A stretch of DNA of 23,146 nt from JANQRV01 sp964533785 (lineage in GTDB: Bacteria; Bacteroidota; Bacteroidia; Chitinophagales; Saprospiraceae), in assembly GCA_964533785.1 (NCBI GenBank), contig CAZHNG010000070.1:1-23146 (forward strand). The letters are read 5' to 3'. The position numbers and the translations under genes are program-made. Under the pieces are notes generated by a model. It had not been told where the DNA came from and did no database searches. It worked only from the letters and a program-made list of their open reading frames with translations. Below are positions 7,309-15,061 of this stretch, piece after piece; within the stretch, counting starts at the first letter, position 1, and the number at the start of each line of letters is the position of its first letter.

Positions 7309-9576
7309 ATGTCTAAAAAAATCGATTTTGGATTATTGAATAAGGTAGGCAAACCAAAAGACTTGGTGGATAACCTGCTTAATTCCCAGATCGAACGTGT
7401 TGATTCGGAATTGGGTAGTCAATACCGTGGTATTGGAAATAAGATCCTCTCCATGTTTGTGCAGAACGGTAATAGAAATCAACTGGATGCTGCCACTATT
7501 GCTGAAAGGATAGACCATAAAATTGACGAAGATACCATCTGTCAATTATTAGACCGGCTTACTGAGGCTGGATTGTTGAGGTTTGCGGGCAATAATCAAT
7601 ACGAGATTATCAATAATTTGATGGCCCAACGTGCTTTTCAGAAAGTGGAAGGAGAGAACCTGTTGTTGCGTAAAATGGAAGCAATGGTAAGGGATAGGAT
7701 AGAACGAAATATCCTGTTGGATGAAGATGACCTGAAATATATTGAGAATTCAATCAATCTATTAGAACTTAATCCCTCTGAGCGCCAATATATTGAAGAT
7801 TCCCGGAGGAGTATTTACCGCAAAAAACGACGGCTCTGGATCTTGATCATTACCGCCTTTTTATTGTTGAGCACTTTGTCGACGGTCACTTTTTTTAGTG
7901 AACAGCGGGCCAGAAGATCCAACCGTTTGTATCAACAAGCCAACCGGGATCTGAAAGTCAGTAACAACCAATTAAAACAATATACCGCGGAACTCAAAGC
8001 GGCACGGGATTCCCTGGAAATTCAACGTGATTCTGCCTTAATGGCTAAAGGTCAGGCTGAGCAGGCCGCCATTGATGCCCGGATAGCAGAACAAATGGAG
8101 TTTAGAGCCCGCCTTGATGCAGAAACCGCCGAGCAAAAAGCCCGGTTGGCTGCTATTGAAGCGGAAAGACAAGCCGCCTTGGCCATAGCATCGGAACAAA
8201 GAGCCGAAGAAGCGGCCGAAGAAGCCCGGCAAAGACAAATTGAAGCAGAAGAATCCAGAAGACTGGCAGATCTGGCCCGGGCCCGCGCACAAGCTTTGAA
8301 CCAAATCGTTATCTCACACAATGTGGCTACCAGAGCTTTACAACTCGAAGATTCCAGGCTAAAAGCTTTAATTGCTTTACAGGCCTATCGCATTAATACT
8401 GATCTGCCGGAATACGGCGACGAATACCATCCGAGTATCGTGAAAGTTCTTTATAATGCTGCTAAAGATCTGGAAAATGACCTTCAGTACAACATTTCTA
8501 ATGCTCACCGGGGTACCATCCGCGATATCGTTGCCCATCCAACCCTGGATATCTTCTATACCACGGGTAGTGATGGAACGGTATTGGAATGGGAAGTGAC
8601 CAACTGGAATCGCATCGGAAAACCAGAAGTTGAAATAAGGCGGTACATCAGCGTAGATGGCGGCTCTGTTCACAATGCACTAGCGCTGAATGGTGATGCC
8701 AGCCAACTAATGGTGGTAGGTGAATTACCCATCATACAATTGGTAAGTACTGAAAGCAGGCAGTTAATTGAAATCATCCCCGTGAACACCCGGTCAGAAC
8801 TATTTGGCGGGGGCTTCCTGGCCGATAACCAATCGCTGATCACTTTTGGAATGGATACCACTTTCTTAATGGATGTGGCGACAGATACCCTGGCTCCTTT
8901 CTCTAAATTTTCCTCCAAAGTAAACGATGTATATTCGGTAAACGATAGTGTTTTTGCCCTGTCTTTTCTGGGGATACAACAGGATAATGGGTATGAATTT
9001 CAGATTCAAAAATTTTTTGATGGCACCTTTACTACTGATGAATTGTTTTTGCCCAATGACGAATTCAAGGCGATCACTGCCGTTAGCGTTGGCCGTGCGG
9101 ATACTGCAGAGTATGTTGCATTCGGATTTGAAGATGGCCGGGTCTTGATCTTTCCCTGGGAGGTTAATACCCTTTCACCGGTTGGCGAAAGATCCGTTTT
9201 TGGGCAACATGATGCTCCTATATCGGACATCGCTTTTAGCAATTCCGGTAAATACCTTTCTTTTGCCAGTTATGATGGAACCGTTTCGGTTTGGGAGATC
9301 GAACGCCTCAGCGACCCTTCTTATTTACCTATGGTATTTGATCTTCACGATGGATGGGCATTATCAGTGGCCTTTTCCAGGGACGACCGCTTTTTGTTGG
9401 TCGGAGATCGCAATGGAAGTCTGAATTTTTGGAGTTTAAGACCAGAAGATTACGCTCAGCGCATCTGCCAGGATCTGCTCAAGCAGTCCAGAAATCCCTT
9501 AGATCTACGGATTAGACAGGAGGTTTGGCAGCGGTTTTTTGGTTCTGCGATCCTCCAAAAAAATCTATGCCGTTAA
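7309..9576 (+). CDS. winged-helix, transmembrane, coiled-coil, WD40 protein (C-terminal half of a STAND receptor)
   Basis: A 755-residue protein. Residues 5-110 align with the winged-helix part of the preceding NTPase's first module (KKIDFGLLNKVGKPKDLV against PIVFNEALVRRAGQIEDIL; NNQYEIINNLMAQRAF against NDQFELSHDSLAHRIF). A membrane helix follows at about 176-196 (LWILIITAFLLLSTLSTVTFF), then an Ala/Glu/Arg-rich coiled coil (about 200-335), a helical KALIALQAYRINTD segment (352-365), and a WD40 propeller from about 395, with blade ends such as SDGTVLEWEV and YDGTVSVWEI. The C-terminal ICQDLLKQSRNP...WQRFF tail is common in STAND-WD40 proteins. It is in the same frame as the upstream gene but separated by a stop-containing repeat. 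The propeller is probably the sensing or assembly surface. A single helix with a positive N-side places the winged helix in the cytosol; the propeller side is uncertain. Confidence 0.87.
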   Translation: MSKKIDFGLLNKVGKPKDLVDNLLNSQIERVDSELGSQYRGIGNKILSMFVQNGNRNQLDAATIAERIDHKIDEDTICQLLDRLTEAGLLRFAGNNQYEIINNLMAQRAFQKVEGENLLLRKMEAMVRDRIERNILLDEDDLKYIENSINLLELNPSERQYIEDSRRSIYRKKRRLWILIITAFLLLSTLSTVTFFSEQRARRSNRLYQQANRDLKVSNNQLKQYTAELKAARDSLEIQRDSALMAKGQAEQAAIDARIAEQMEFRARLDAETAEQKARLAAIEAERQAALAIASEQRAEEAAEEARQRQIEAEESRRLADLARARAQALNQIVISHNVATRALQLEDSRLKALIALQAYRINTDLPEYGDEYHPSIVKVLYNAAKDLENDLQYNISNAHRGTIRDIVAHPTLDIFYTTGSDGTVLEWEVTNWNRIGKPEVEIRRYISVDGGSVHNALALNGDASQLMVVGELPIIQLVSTESRQLIEIIPVNTRSELFGGGFLADNQSLITFGMDTTFLMDVATDTLAPFSKFSSKVNDVYSVNDSVFALSFLGIQQDNGYEFQIQKFFDGTFTTDELFLPNDEFKAITAVSVGRADTAEYVAFGFEDGRVLIFPWEVNTLSPVGERSVFGQHDAPISDIAFSNSGKYLSFASYDGTVSVWEIERLSDPSYLPMVFDLHDGWALSVAFSRDDRFLLVGDRNGSLNFWSLRPEDYAQRICQDLLKQSRNPLDLRIRQEVWQRFFGSAILQKNLCR

Positions 9577-10835
9577 TGCTTACAAAATCATTCACCATGA
9601 TTATTCGTATTTCGTTGGTTCTATTTTACGTAGGTATAAGTGGACTTACCTGTTTGGCACAAACTGATTGTAATGATGCAGTCGTAATGGCAAGCCGGTA
9701 CTTTTTACAAGGCAAATATGCCCGGGTGCAGGAAATGCTGTCCATCTGCGATCAGACAAAAATGGAAAAGTCTGATCCCAACTACGATTTGATTCGCCGG
9801 TTAGAATGTCAGTCTGCTCTTGAGATCAGTAAGGAAAAATTTAGAAATGGTCAACTGCAGGAAATTAATGAAATGCTGGAACCCTGTGCTGTTGGGAAAT
9901 ATTCCAGGCCTACCCAAAGGGGAGTATTAGCGTTGCTCATCGAAAATAACCTTTTTCGGGATGAACACGAGAAAGCCAGTGACAATTACCTGTCCCTATT
10001 ACAATTGGACCCTTTCTATAAGATCAATACGGCTGCGCCCGAAATGCAGTATTTACAAAACCGCTTTGAAACTTTTCCGCTTACTTCTTACGCCATTTTC
10101 GGGAACTTATTTCCCATTACCCGGCCGGTTGTCAGTCAGTCCTTTTCTTTACCATCCGTTGACGTAATCGATGAAGATTATAAACTGGATGAGGGGGACC
10201 TTTTCTCGTGGACGGCTGGTTTAATGTTCGATGTTAATATTTTGAACTCTAATCTTTACCTCAGAACTGGTTACGCGCTATCCTCCTATTACTACCGGTA
10301 TACCGGAGAGTACGAAAATGCTTTGGAATCGGGAGATAGGAGAGGTCCGGCAATCGTTACTTTTCGGGAGCGGAGCCGCTGGTCTCAGATCCCCATTCAA
10401 TTAAAATTAAGTATAGTTAACCGCAATACTATTATAAAAAGAAAATTTATGCCTTATGTTTACGGCGGAATTGGATTGGAGTTTTTGCACGGTCAAACGG
10501 CACAACTGCAATCACCGACGATTACATTTGAAACATTCGACGTCGTTAAATCTATTCCTACTTACGGGCTGGCTGATGACCGGGTTGATTTCAATTCTAC
10601 GCTTATGCTGGGGGCTGGTGCGGCCTGGCGTTTTAAGCGTATTTTCTTCAGCGTCGAGCTGGCCTACCAAAGAATGTTGAACAACGTAGTTACGGGAGAA
10701 AATCGCAATAAATTCGATGATCTCTCGGAAGTATTGAATTATGTAGATGACGATTTTTTGCTGCAGAAGTACGGACTTGGATTCAGCCTCGGCTTTTTCC
10801 TCTTTAAATCGCAGCAAATACCCAATATTGATTAA
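9576..10835 (+). CDS. secreted protein with helical repeat-like N-terminus and outer-membrane beta-barrel-like C-terminus
   Basis: About 419 residues from the ATG at 9576, which overlaps the previous stop as TAATG and implies translational coupling. Starts at 9525 and 9597 are also open; 9576 or 9597 gives a proper signal peptide (MIIRISLVLFYVGISGLTCLA, cut before QTD). The first ~130 mature residues are helical with paired cysteines (CNDAVVMASRYFLQGKYARVQ) and look TPR-like. From FPLTSYAIFGNLFPITRP onward the protein alternates aromatic and polar residues in the way of an outer-membrane barrel: LYLRTGYALSSYYYRY, FMPYVYGGIGLEFLHG, LMLGAGAAWRF. It ends FSLGFFLF plus a short tail. It is probably an outer-membrane protein of the PorT/OMP-barrel kind. 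As last gene of the CHAT-STAND set it may give the system an envelope component. Confidence 0.75.
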   Translation: MLTKSFTMIIRISLVLFYVGISGLTCLAQTDCNDAVVMASRYFLQGKYARVQEMLSICDQTKMEKSDPNYDLIRRLECQSALEISKEKFRNGQLQEINEMLEPCAVGKYSRPTQRGVLALLIENNLFRDEHEKASDNYLSLLQLDPFYKINTAAPEMQYLQNRFETFPLTSYAIFGNLFPITRPVVSQSFSLPSVDVIDEDYKLDEGDLFSWTAGLMFDVNILNSNLYLRTGYALSSYYYRYTGEYENALESGDRRGPAIVTFRERSRWSQIPIQLKLSIVNRNTIIKRKFMPYVYGGIGLEFLHGQTAQLQSPTITFETFDVVKSIPTYGLADDRVDFNSTLMLGAGAAWRFKRIFFSVELAYQRMLNNVVTGENRNKFDDLSEVLNYVDDDFLLQKYGLGFSLGFFLFKSQQIPNID

Positions 10836-10862
10836 ATAATTTCACTAGCATAATCTACGCTA

Positions 10863-13424
10863 ATGTTTGAACAGATAAAAAGAAAGACCTACAAGCTTAA
10901 AAAGATCTATATCGAATCGGAATTGCCGGAAGCATTAAAGCCGCTGCATGGTTTAGCAAATAATTTGTGGTGGTCCTGGCATAAACAGGCAATAGACCTT
11001 TTTCAATCCATCCTTCCGGAAAGATGGGAAGAACTGAGATGTAATCCGGTCGCTCTGCTCGATGAATTGCCGATAGAACGGGCGAATGAACTGAAAAACG
11101 ATGCTGAGTTTATCAGCAACCTGCAAAGTGTTAAAGCTGAATTTGATGCCTATATGGCACAGCCGGCCAATTTAAATCGTCCAAGTGTAGCCTATTTTTG
11201 TATGGAATACGGATTGCATATTTCTTTGAGATTGTATTCCGGAGGGCTTGGTATCCTGGCCGGAGACTACATCAAGGAAGCCAGCGATTCAAACGTAGAT
11301 TTGATCGGGGTAGGGCTTTTATACCGGTATGGTTATTTTGAACAGGCCATTTCATTACACGGTGACCAGGTGAATTTGTATCCGCCGCAAAAATTCACCA
11401 AAATGCCATTGATGCCCGTAAGGGAAGAAAATGGAGAATGGCTGAAAGTAAGTATTGACCTCAAGGGACGTAAGGTATGGGCAAAAGTATGGGAAATGAA
11501 AGTCGGTAGAATTTCCTTGTATTTATTAGATGCTGACCTGGATGAAAATGACTGGGCGGACCGTGGACTCACGCACCAATTGTACGGAGGAGATACCGAA
11601 CACCGGCTGAAACAGGAAATTCTTCTCGGAATTGGGGGGATGAAGGCTTTGAAAGCCATGGGGATCGAAAAAGACGTGTATCATTGTAATGAAGGACACG
11701 CTGCTTTTCTTGGGTTAGAGCGGTTGAATTATTACATCAATGAAGACGAGCTATCTTACGAAGAAGCTTTAGAAGTAGTCCGGGCTTCTTCTTTATTTAC
11801 GACCCACACTCCCGTACCGGCCGGACATGACTATTTTACTGAAAACCTTTTGTACGATTATTTAAGTAGCTACATCCATACCTTGGGGATTCCATGGAAG
11901 ACTTTTAATGCGCTGGGCAGGATCAACCCCGATGATGTTAACGAAAAGTTTTCAATGAGCCATTTAGCCATCCGTTTGTCGCAGGAGGTGAATGGCGTAA
12001 GCAAGCTGCACGGCTCGGTTTCCCAAAAAATGTTTCGTGTTTTATACGAAGGATATCATCCTGAAGAGTTGTTCATCGGTTATGTGACCAATAGTGTGCA
12101 TTATCCAACCTGGATCTCTCATGAATGGCATAAATTGTTTACTGAGCAGTTTGGCGAAGGATTTTTCCAGGATCAATCTAATGTGGATAGGTGGCGCAAT
12201 ATTTTTGAAGTTTCGGATGAAAAAGTGTGGGAAATTCGTCAGAAACTAAAGGCTAACCTGATCGAAGGCGTGAAGAAACAATTAAGAGCCGATCTTACCC
12301 GCCGTGGAAGCAGCCCGAAATCGATCTTCGAACAAATCAACAGCATCAAAGAAGACGCTTTGGTCGTTGGCTTTGCCCGTCGATTCGCTACTTATAAACG
12401 AGCTAATCTATTGTTTTCTAATCTCGACCGGCTGGCAAAAATTGTGAACCGGGCCAATTATCCCGTTGTCTTTATATTTTCAGGAAAAGCGCATCCGGCA
12501 GATACGGGCGGCCAGGCTTTGATCAAACAAATCATCAATATTTCCCAACAACCTGAGTTTTTGGGGAAAGTTATTTTCCTGGAAAATTACAGCATGGAAA
12601 TTGGGAAATTAATGACCCAGGGGGTGGACGTTTGGCTGAATACGCCTACGCGGCCGAAAGAAGCTTCAGGGACCAGCGGCATGAAAGCCGCCCTGAATGG
12701 GGTTGTTAATTTTAGTGTGTTAGACGGTTGGTGGGCCGAAGGTTACCGGCCGGATGCCGGATGGGCCTTACCACTGGAAAGGACTTATGACGACCAATTC
12801 CTACAAGATGAACTGGATGCTGAAAGCATTTACAATATCCTGGATTTTGAGATCATTCCGACTTATTTCAAACGAAATGAGCAAGGGTTACCCAAGGACT
12901 GGATCTTCTATGTCAAAAACATTATCGGGGAAGTCGCGCCTAATTTTACGATGAAACGCATGCTCGATGATTATTACAGTAAGTTCTACAATAAATTGGG
13001 TAATAGTTCTAAGGCCATTAAAGCTAATAATTTTGCCAAAGCTAAGGATCTCATCAAATGGAAGGACTGGATTAAAAAGCAATGGGACGGCATTCAAATC
13101 GCCGATATTGATGTTTACGATACTGAAAATTACTCCTTGCCGGCTCAGGAACCTTTCAAAGCAAAAATTAAATTAGAACTCAACCAGGTAAGACCGGAAG
13201 AAGTGGGTATAGAAGTCGTTTTTTTTAAACGTCAAGAGGAAGATGAATTAAATTTACAATTCTCCCAAGAATTGGAACTTATAGAATACGTGGATAATCA
13301 AGCTACTTACCGCTGTGAGTTCAAGTCAAATATAACCGGGGTTTTTGAATATGGTTTTCGGCTGTTTCCAAAACACCATTGGATGCCCCACCGGCAAGAT
13401 TTGAATTTGGTGAAATGGTTGTAA
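10863..13424 (+). CDS. glgP: alpha-glucan (glycogen) phosphorylase, GT35
   Basis: Phosphorolyses the non-reducing ends of alpha-1,4-glucans to glucose-1-phosphate. The 853-residue length and the N-terminal region (LPEALKPLHGLANNLWWSWH, 19-38) place it in the bacterial/archaeal branch that carries the DUF3417-type N-terminus, rather than the E. coli/mammalian branch. Diagnostic segments are FCMEYGLHISLRLYSGGLGI and the pyridoxal-phosphate site EASGTSGMKAALNG, with the PLP lysine at about K608. A C-terminal ~100-residue extension continues past the catalytic core (LPAQEPFKAKIKLELNQVRPEE, spread over about 759-780). The gene starts 27 bp after the barrel protein, with no terminator seen between, so read-through from the CHAT operon is possible. 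A glycogen role also fits the amylosucrase-like gene downstream. No signal peptide; cytosolic. Confidence 0.94.
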   Translation: MFEQIKRKTYKLKKIYIESELPEALKPLHGLANNLWWSWHKQAIDLFQSILPERWEELRCNPVALLDELPIERANELKNDAEFISNLQSVKAEFDAYMAQPANLNRPSVAYFCMEYGLHISLRLYSGGLGILAGDYIKEASDSNVDLIGVGLLYRYGYFEQAISLHGDQVNLYPPQKFTKMPLMPVREENGEWLKVSIDLKGRKVWAKVWEMKVGRISLYLLDADLDENDWADRGLTHQLYGGDTEHRLKQEILLGIGGMKALKAMGIEKDVYHCNEGHAAFLGLERLNYYINEDELSYEEALEVVRASSLFTTHTPVPAGHDYFTENLLYDYLSSYIHTLGIPWKTFNALGRINPDDVNEKFSMSHLAIRLSQEVNGVSKLHGSVSQKMFRVLYEGYHPEELFIGYVTNSVHYPTWISHEWHKLFTEQFGEGFFQDQSNVDRWRNIFEVSDEKVWEIRQKLKANLIEGVKKQLRADLTRRGSSPKSIFEQINSIKEDALVVGFARRFATYKRANLLFSNLDRLAKIVNRANYPVVFIFSGKAHPADTGGQALIKQIINISQQPEFLGKVIFLENYSMEIGKLMTQGVDVWLNTPTRPKEASGTSGMKAALNGVVNFSVLDGWWAEGYRPDAGWALPLERTYDDQFLQDELDAESIYNILDFEIIPTYFKRNEQGLPKDWIFYVKNIIGEVAPNFTMKRMLDDYYSKFYNKLGNSSKAIKANNFAKAKDLIKWKDWIKKQWDGIQIADIDVYDTENYSLPAQEPFKAKIKLELNQVRPEEVGIEVVFFKRQEEDELNLQFSQELELIEYVDNQATYRCEFKSNITGVFEYGFRLFPKHHWMPHRQDLNLVKWL

Positions 13425-13432
13425 AATAAAAA

Positions 13433-13462
13433 CTCCGGGGATCGCGGTACGATCACCCGGAG
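13433..13462 (+). terminator. GC-rich hairpin after glycogen phosphorylase
   Basis: CTCCGGG-GATCG pairs with CGATC-A-CCCGGAG around a 5-base loop, 9 bases after the stop. The stem is very stable, but the bases after it (CTCTATAAA) are not a clean T-run, so it may be a terminator or an mRNA 3'-end stabiliser. Confidence 0.6.
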
Positions 13463-13663
13463 CTCTATAAAATCCTTTACACAGGTTAATCTGGGGTTTT
13501 TGTGCTCATAACAAAGGAAGGGAGACTGGTTCTTTTTTGACAGGGCAAATTTAAACGGAACAACTGTGAGTTTAGTTGAGACGGTGTAGTTTTCCCAAAT
13601 GTCTTTCACCAATCTTCCCTTTTGACGACCTAAATAATTAACAAATCTATCTTTAAGGAGATG

Positions 13664-13810
13664 CCAGAAACCAGATACCAGACATCAGATTGTACGAGGA
13701 TTACATAAGTCTGACCTTCTTTACAATCAAAATTTTTAACATCTGATCGCAGGCACCAAATCCCACACTATCTGACCCCTACAATCTAACGTCTGGTGTC
13801 TAACATCTGG
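13664..13810. repeat. MITE-like element with 31-base inverted ends of 7-base period
   Basis: The left arm 13664-13694 and the reverse complement of the right arm 13780-13810 match at 24 of 31 positions, and several mismatches are C/T changes that still allow G-U pairing. Both arms are built in steps of 7 (units such as ATACCAG and TGTCTAA). The interior is about 85 bases, non-coding. Confidence 0.65.
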
Positions 13811-13880
13811 AGTATTTATTTATTTCGTGGAATCGAATACTTTGCAAAATGTTGAGGGCGAGTTGCAACCGATCAGTTTT

Positions 13881-13919
13881 AAAAAACACTGGGTGGCAAT
13901 GCTTCCATTGCCTCCCAGT
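13881..13919 (-). terminator. intrinsic terminator on the minus strand
   Basis: On the minus strand ACTGGG-A-GGCAATG, loop GAAG, CATTGCC-A-CCCAGT forms a 13-bp stem interrupted by one mismatch, followed one base later by six T. This is a textbook intrinsic terminator and lies 24 bases after the stop of the small minus-strand reading frame. Confidence 0.85.
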
Positions 13920-13942
13920 CCGGAATAATAGCAACTATCTAC

Positions 13943-14053
13943 TTATCTCCAATTGTGATGTCCTTCTTCAAGGACATGCCCTTCAATAATAAAACACCCT
14001 AAATCTTTTGGCATAAAATCCTTTTTGAGCGGATCAATGCTATGCCTGTCCAT
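13943..14053 (-). CDS. candidate small protein, 36 residues
   Basis: A 36-codon frame starting MDRHSIDPLKKDFMPKDLG and ending EEGHHNWR, with an internal alternative start at M14 (14014). I do not recognise the family. Three independent signs suggest a real gene. First, an upstream promoter with exact TTTG, 20 bp and TATTTTTG (14237-14268). Second, an intrinsic terminator 24 bases after the stop. Third, a well-formed hairpin in the roughly 180-base leader (14069-14093). The protein is soluble, has one Cys, and is rich in His, Gly and acidic residues near its end (GHVLEEGHHNW), which might bind a metal. The internal sequence also folds into an 8-bp hairpin with a GAAG loop. The alternative is that the transcript is a non-coding RNA and the frame is chance. 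Confidence 0.5.
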   Translation of the reverse strand: MDRHSIDPLKKDFMPKDLGCFIIEGHVLEEGHHNWR

Positions 14054-14068
14054 TGGTAGGGAAAATAA

Positions 14069-14093
14069 GCCTCGCCATTAAAGTTAGCGAGGC
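14069..14093 (-). promoter_or_regulatory. hairpin in the leader of the small minus-strand gene
   Basis: GCCTCGC and GCGAGGC form a perfect 7-bp GC-rich stem with an 11-base loop, 15 bases upstream of the ATG of the small frame. No T-run follows, so it is more likely a leader structure than a terminator. Its function is unknown. Confidence 0.45.
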
Positions 14094-14236
14094 ATTTGAA
14101 TTGCCCTATGAACATTAGTAGTTCTTGTTACCTTTGGTCTGCCGGGGATTGGACGGTATTGCTACCAAAAAAATACTGGATTTAGTTTCTTACAGTTATC
14201 AATGAACTTGTTTTTCTTTTTCGTTCTTTGTTGATA

Positions 14237-14268
14237 CAAAAATAGATTCGATCCCACAGCAAGGCAAA
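14237..14268 (-). promoter_or_regulatory. consensus Bacteroidota promoter, minus strand
   Basis: On the minus strand TTTG (14268-14265), 20 bases, then TATTTTTG (14244-14237) match the -33/-7 consensus exactly. The expected start is near 14230, giving a transcript of about 350 bases to the terminator at 13881-13919. Confidence 0.7.
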
Positions 14269-14546
14269 CCAACCGAATCGCTAAGTTTAGGTTTCTAACC
14301 CGTTTTTCTAAAGTTTTTTTGGGGTTTTAGTCCTATTTTAAAATGAATCACTTTGTTTATAATAATTTGATTATAAGATTTTTATAAAGTTAATTATTCG
14401 CTTATATCGAGAAAAAAGCCCTTTGGTCGCAATAAATTTCTAAGGGGTATTAATTTTTTGAAATTGGTGGTTTTTTCGGTCTGGGTTTGATCTAGATTAC
14501 AGAATTAGGTACATTTAAAGCATGTTTTGATTTCTTGAGCGATGTT

Positions 14547-14704
14547 ATGAGAACTAGACTTTTGACGCTAGACTCTAGAAGTTAGACTGAAAATTCTAAC
14601 TAATTGACAATCAACGGAAATTTTATTTATTCTGAAAAATTGATATCCATTGAATATCGGCGTTTTGTTGTCTAAAATCTAGCGTCAAAAGTCCAAATGA
14701 GAAC
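14547..14704. mobile_element. MITE-like element with 23-base inverted ends and 8-base direct repeats
   Basis: The arms 14557-14579 and 14671-14693 are inverted repeats with 2 mismatches in 23 (both begin GACTTTTGACGCTAGA when read inward). ATGAGAAC occurs directly outside both ends (14547-14554 and 14697-14704), as expected for a target-site duplication. The interior has no coding capacity. The left arm shows a 7-base period (GACGCTA, GACTCTA). Confidence 0.65.
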
Positions 14705-14810
14705 ACAAGTGATGATTTTAATCTATTCCGAATATTCTTTATGTTTTCATAATGCAAAAATGCTCAAGAAACAGGCTCTTATAAAAAAACCGATTTAAAA
14801 TTTTGTCGTC

Positions 14811-15032
14811 ATGAATATGTACAAGAAAAGAAATGTCATCCGCATTGCCGCCTTCATCATTTTGTTTTCATTACTAGGCTTGCTTTATATGCTCCTTTAC
14901 GATAAAGGCAATCCCACTTTGCATTATATTGCCGGTGGTGTAGCAGCAGTGGCTTTTATTTACTACATCATACAAATGAGTTCTTTTCGGGGGAAATTAG
15001 ACCGTTATTTTGAAGAAAAAGGAATGGATTAA
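14811..15032 (+). CDS. small two-span membrane protein of unknown function
   Basis: A 73-residue protein starting MNMYKKRNVIR, a positively charged N-terminus, followed by two membrane helices (about 10-30 IRIAAFIILFSLLGLLYMLL and 37-56 LHYIAGGVAAVAFIYYIIQM). It ends in a short charged tail, FRGKLDRYFEEKGMD. The positive-inside rule puts both ends in the cytosol. It lies 29 bp before the amylosucrase-like gene in the same direction, so the two may share a transcript, though a functional link is not obvious. No family is recognised. An MYKKRN start at M3 is also possible. Confidence 0.75.
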   Translation: MNMYKKRNVIRIAAFIILFSLLGLLYMLLYDKGNPTLHYIAGGVAAVAFIYYIIQMSSFRGKLDRYFEEKGMD

Positions 15033-15061
15033 CCATGCAAATCGTATAGAAAGAAATTGAA

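Larger units (their letters stand above)
13425..14810. other. long gene-poor interval with repeats and a small minus-strand gene
   Basis: About 1.39 kb without a long reading frame. It holds the hairpin after glgP (13433-13462), an imperfect inverted-repeat element (13664-13810), a minus-strand small-protein transcription unit with promoter and terminator (about 13881-14268), an AT-rich stretch (about 14280-14540) in which I see nothing definite, and a second inverted-repeat element (14547-14704). Confidence 0.6.

Noticed and set aside
8052..8321. 89-codon reverse frame rich in Ala, Ser and Cys
   Set aside because: It is the antisense shadow of the coiled-coil region of the WD40 protein, caused by its Ala/Glu/Arg codons.
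13307..13612. 101-codon reverse frame after the phosphorylase
   Set aside because: It reads through the stable GC hairpin and into the end of glgP; no motif, and composition unlike a real gene.
13881..14230. tmRNA, RNase P RNA or SRP RNA as identity of the minus-strand transcript
   Set aside because: The expected conserved segments (tag-coding Ala-rich end, GAGGAAAGTCC, SRP tetraloop region) are not present.
14245..14280. tRNA-like GATTCG...CGAATC pairing
   Set aside because: There is no anticodon arm, acceptor stem or D-loop around it, and it overlaps the minus-strand promoter.
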